NCBI GenBank assembly: GCA_965216965.1
Contig: CBDCGX010000003.1
Span: 37,939 to 101,938 of the forward strand
Direction of reading: 5' to 3'
Origin: CBDAKK01 sp965216965
GTDB lineage: Bacteria; Spirochaetota; Spirochaetia; WTKD01; G963693115
Length of the DNA: 64,000 nt
Shown: in pieces, positions 62,118-64,000 of the stretch
Position numbering within the stretch: position 1 is the stretch's first letter
Layout of the letters: the number at the start of each line of letters is the position of its first letter
Position numbers and translations under genes: made by a program
The notes under the pieces: model-generated
Told to the model about the DNA's origin: nothing
Seen by the model: the letters and a program-made list of their open reading frames with translations, nothing else
Database searches by the model: none

Positions 62118-63986
62118 ATGATGAAAGAATCTATTTACATTAGAACATATATGCTGTTTTTTACCTTTATTGCTGTAATATTATTTTTTGTATCTTGTGG
62201 TAATAAGAATGAAGTTAGTTTAGATGATGTTACTAAACTTAAACAAGAATCTGAAAGTGAGCTGTTAAAGAGTATGCTTCGTAAGTATGGTCCTCTAAAT
62301 TATGAAGCTGGAAAAAAGGGAGGTACTTATACTGTATCAATAAAGGATGATCCACGGAGTTTTAATATTATAAACATAAAAGATGCTACTTCTTCAACCA
62401 TTATAGAGATGTCATATGATACGTTGGCAGATTATGACCCTTATAAGAAAGAATTTGTTCCTAATCTTGCTGATTTTGAAGTAACACGAGATGAAACGAA
62501 ACGAATAACATATGTGGAATATACATTAAAGAAGAATTTATACTGGAGAACGGTTTCTGGAGAAAAGACACATGTAACAGCTGATGATGTAATTTTTTGG
62601 TATGAAGAAATACAATCAGTTCCTAAGTACCAGTATTTATATAGCACTTTATTTATACAAACAAAGTCTGGGAAAAAGAAGAAGATTCAAATAAGGAAAA
62701 AAGGGAATCTAAGTGTAGAATTTGTTATTCCAGAAATAATTGCTAATCCAATCTATTATACTAATATGAGTTTTGGTCCAAAGTATAAATTTCAAGAGCT
62801 TTTACAAAAAGTAAAAGATAAGAAAAAAGATGACAAAAAAGATTATAGAGATGTTTTTGCACTTAGCATGAATGTTAAAGAGTTTCCCTCACTTACTGGA
62901 TTTGTATTGTATGATTACAAACCAGGTCTCTATGTTGAGTATAGAAGTATTAATGATGATGGTTATTGGAGGAAAAATAAGAAAGGGAGTGCATTGCCAT
63001 ATATACAGAGGCTTGTTTTTAAAATAGTAAAATCTGAGTCTACAGATGTACTTCTATTTAAACAGGGTGATCTGGATCATCTTAATATTCGTGTTCATCA
63101 GATTGCAAATATAGTAGACGAAATGACCAGTTCAAAAGTACGAACCTTTGATGTATATGATAAGGGTCCGTCTATTGGAGCTTCTATGATAACGTTTAAC
63201 CAAAACCCTAATGCTGATAGAAAATCATATAAGTGGTTTGTAAGAAAGAAGTTCCGTCAGGCAATGAGTTCACTTTTTCCTCAAGAAAAAGTTGTCCAAG
63301 ACGTGTATAATGGGCTTGCCTATTCTGCAAATTATATTTTTTCTGAATCAAATGAGTTTTTTGATAATACCATTAAGAATACTTATACATATAATCTAGA
63401 TATTGCAAAACAATTGTTAAAGGAAGCGGGTTTTGTGTACAAAGGTGATGGGCTATTATATGATTGGGATGGGGAACACGTTACGTTTGATTTTAATTTT
63501 GGAATAGGTGCAAAAGAATTAGATGCTATTGCAGCACTGTATCAAGAAGAATTACAAAAGGTTGGTATTACTGTAGCAGTAAAACCACTTGATTTTCCAC
63601 TTTTAGTTGAGAATATTACAAAGTCATATAAATGGGATATGATAATGGTATATTTGGGGTTTAATTTTTTTCCAGAATCACAACCTACCCTATGGCTCTC
63701 TAATGGTGAGACTCACCTTTGGTACCCTTTGCAAAAAGAGCCTGCTACAGAATGGGAAGGAGAAATAGATAGACTTTATAGGGAAGGATTATACACTATA
63801 GAGAAACAATCGCGGAAAGCAATATATGATGAATATCAAAGAATTATTTTAGAGCAAGTACCGCTTTTTTATATTGCGCATATAAATGCATTTACTGGAG
63901 TACAACGCGGTGTATCTAATATATTCTTAGATAGGTTTTATTCAAGCCCAATGAGTTCTATAGAGTACCTTTATAAAGATAAATAA
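62118..63986 (+). CDS. Oligopeptide/peptide-binding lipoprotein (SBP family 5)
   Basis: The 622-residue protein has a lipoprotein signal (AVILFFVSCGNK) and the OppA/DppA fold: YDTLADYDPYKKEFVPNLADF, LKKNLYWRTVSGEKTHVTADDVIFWYE, a large second lobe and the C-terminal DEYQRIILEQVPLFYI. It captures peptides or a related ligand for an ABC importer whose other subunits are outside the window. It diverges from topA with 62 bases between. ATG 62121 is an alternative start. No ribosome-binding site is evident. Confidence 0.88.
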   Translation: MMKESIYIRTYMLFFTFIAVILFFVSCGNKNEVSLDDVTKLKQESESELLKSMLRKYGPLNYEAGKKGGTYTVSIKDDPRSFNIINIKDATSSTIIEMSYDTLADYDPYKKEFVPNLADFEVTRDETKRITYVEYTLKKNLYWRTVSGEKTHVTADDVIFWYEEIQSVPKYQYLYSTLFIQTKSGKKKKIQIRKKGNLSVEFVIPEIIANPIYYTNMSFGPKYKFQELLQKVKDKKKDDKKDYRDVFALSMNVKEFPSLTGFVLYDYKPGLYVEYRSINDDGYWRKNKKGSALPYIQRLVFKIVKSESTDVLLFKQGDLDHLNIRVHQIANIVDEMTSSKVRTFDVYDKGPSIGASMITFNQNPNADRKSYKWFVRKKFRQAMSSLFPQEKVVQDVYNGLAYSANYIFSESNEFFDNTIKNTYTYNLDIAKQLLKEAGFVYKGDGLLYDWDGEHVTFDFNFGIGAKELDAIAALYQEELQKVGITVAVKPLDFPLLVENITKSYKWDMIMVYLGFNFFPESQPTLWLSNGETHLWYPLQKEPATEWEGEIDRLYREGLYTIEKQSRKAIYDEYQRIILEQVPLFYIAHINAFTGVQRGVSNIFLDRFYSSPMSSIEYLYKDK

Positions 63987-64000
63987 ATGTATTGAGTAGT

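Noticed and set aside
1..64000. tRNA, rRNA, IS elements, prophage
   Set aside because: I scanned intergenic regions for clover-leaf sequences with the TTCGA loop and for transposase or phage genes and saw none. The two Xer proteins are housekeeping-type, flanking dprA, not integrases of an island.

Overview
The window is a 64 kb stretch of AT-rich bacterial chromosome (roughly one third G+C by eye), densely packed with single-copy housekeeping genes. Everything points to a member of the Spirochaetota, probably Treponema-like. It has a Msp/Tpr-like outer-membrane protein, a lipoprotein fusing cyclophilin to FKBP, the MutY subfamily that lacks the iron-sulfur cluster, a TRAP dicarboxylate-type transporter with a lipoprotein receptor, two-domain cyclic-nucleotide-binding regulators, the order ftsZ-xer-dprA-xer, and many lipoproteins with loose spirochaetal lipoboxes. 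The genus cannot be fixed from this sequence. I see no rRNA, tRNA, insertion sequence, prophage or CRISPR array.

Layout. Positions 1-3592 hold a leftward operon tpx-proC-serS-nonulosonate synthase (the last runs off the left edge). Then come ligA, a leftward hypothetical/flavoprotein pair, ribD-ribE-trxA, a ROK sugar kinase and hslVU. Positions 13812-17941 hold a translationally coupled leftward pair: a large disordered protein with a 96-bp tandem array, followed by a Maf/DUF115-type protein. Positions 18123-25161 carry lipid-head-group and DUF1015 genes, a DivIC/FtsB-like gene, ftsZ, a frameshifted xerC, dprA and xerD. Positions 25307-27117 hold a small ribbon-helix-helix protein with a Cys/His-rich tail and a metal-type ABC transporter; two outer-membrane proteins follow. 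Next are sdhAB, then divergent lgt and ctpA, a membrane-protein pair, the leftward run serA-PPIase-radA, perM-trpS, a ClbS-like gene, mutY, LpoB/LPP20-type lipoproteins and a phosphohexomutase. A membrane protein-aroH-map cluster leads to glyA and a cNMP regulator, then a TRAP transporter (dctPQM) with a glycerophosphodiesterase, an MgtC-like protein, topA and an oligopeptide-binding lipoprotein.

Functional threads. The nonulosonate synthase at the edge and the Maf/DUF115 protein could both serve flagellin or surface glycosylation. Lgt supports the many lipoproteins. SerA, GlyA and perhaps DUF1015 link serine and one-carbon metabolism. FtsZ, the DivIC-like protein and the two Xer recombinases serve division and chromosome resolution.

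The most interesting signals are regulatory. A perfect 9-bp dyad sits at the predicted transcription start of the ribbon-helix-helix/ABC operon. Two overlapping exact PerR-box matches lie in front of the TRAP operon. A G8 tract forms the ribosome-binding site of ftsZ. Many genes have a perfect or near-perfect TATAAT only 6-11 bases before the start codon, implying widespread leaderless mRNAs, including a shared palindromic -10 between lgt and ctpA.
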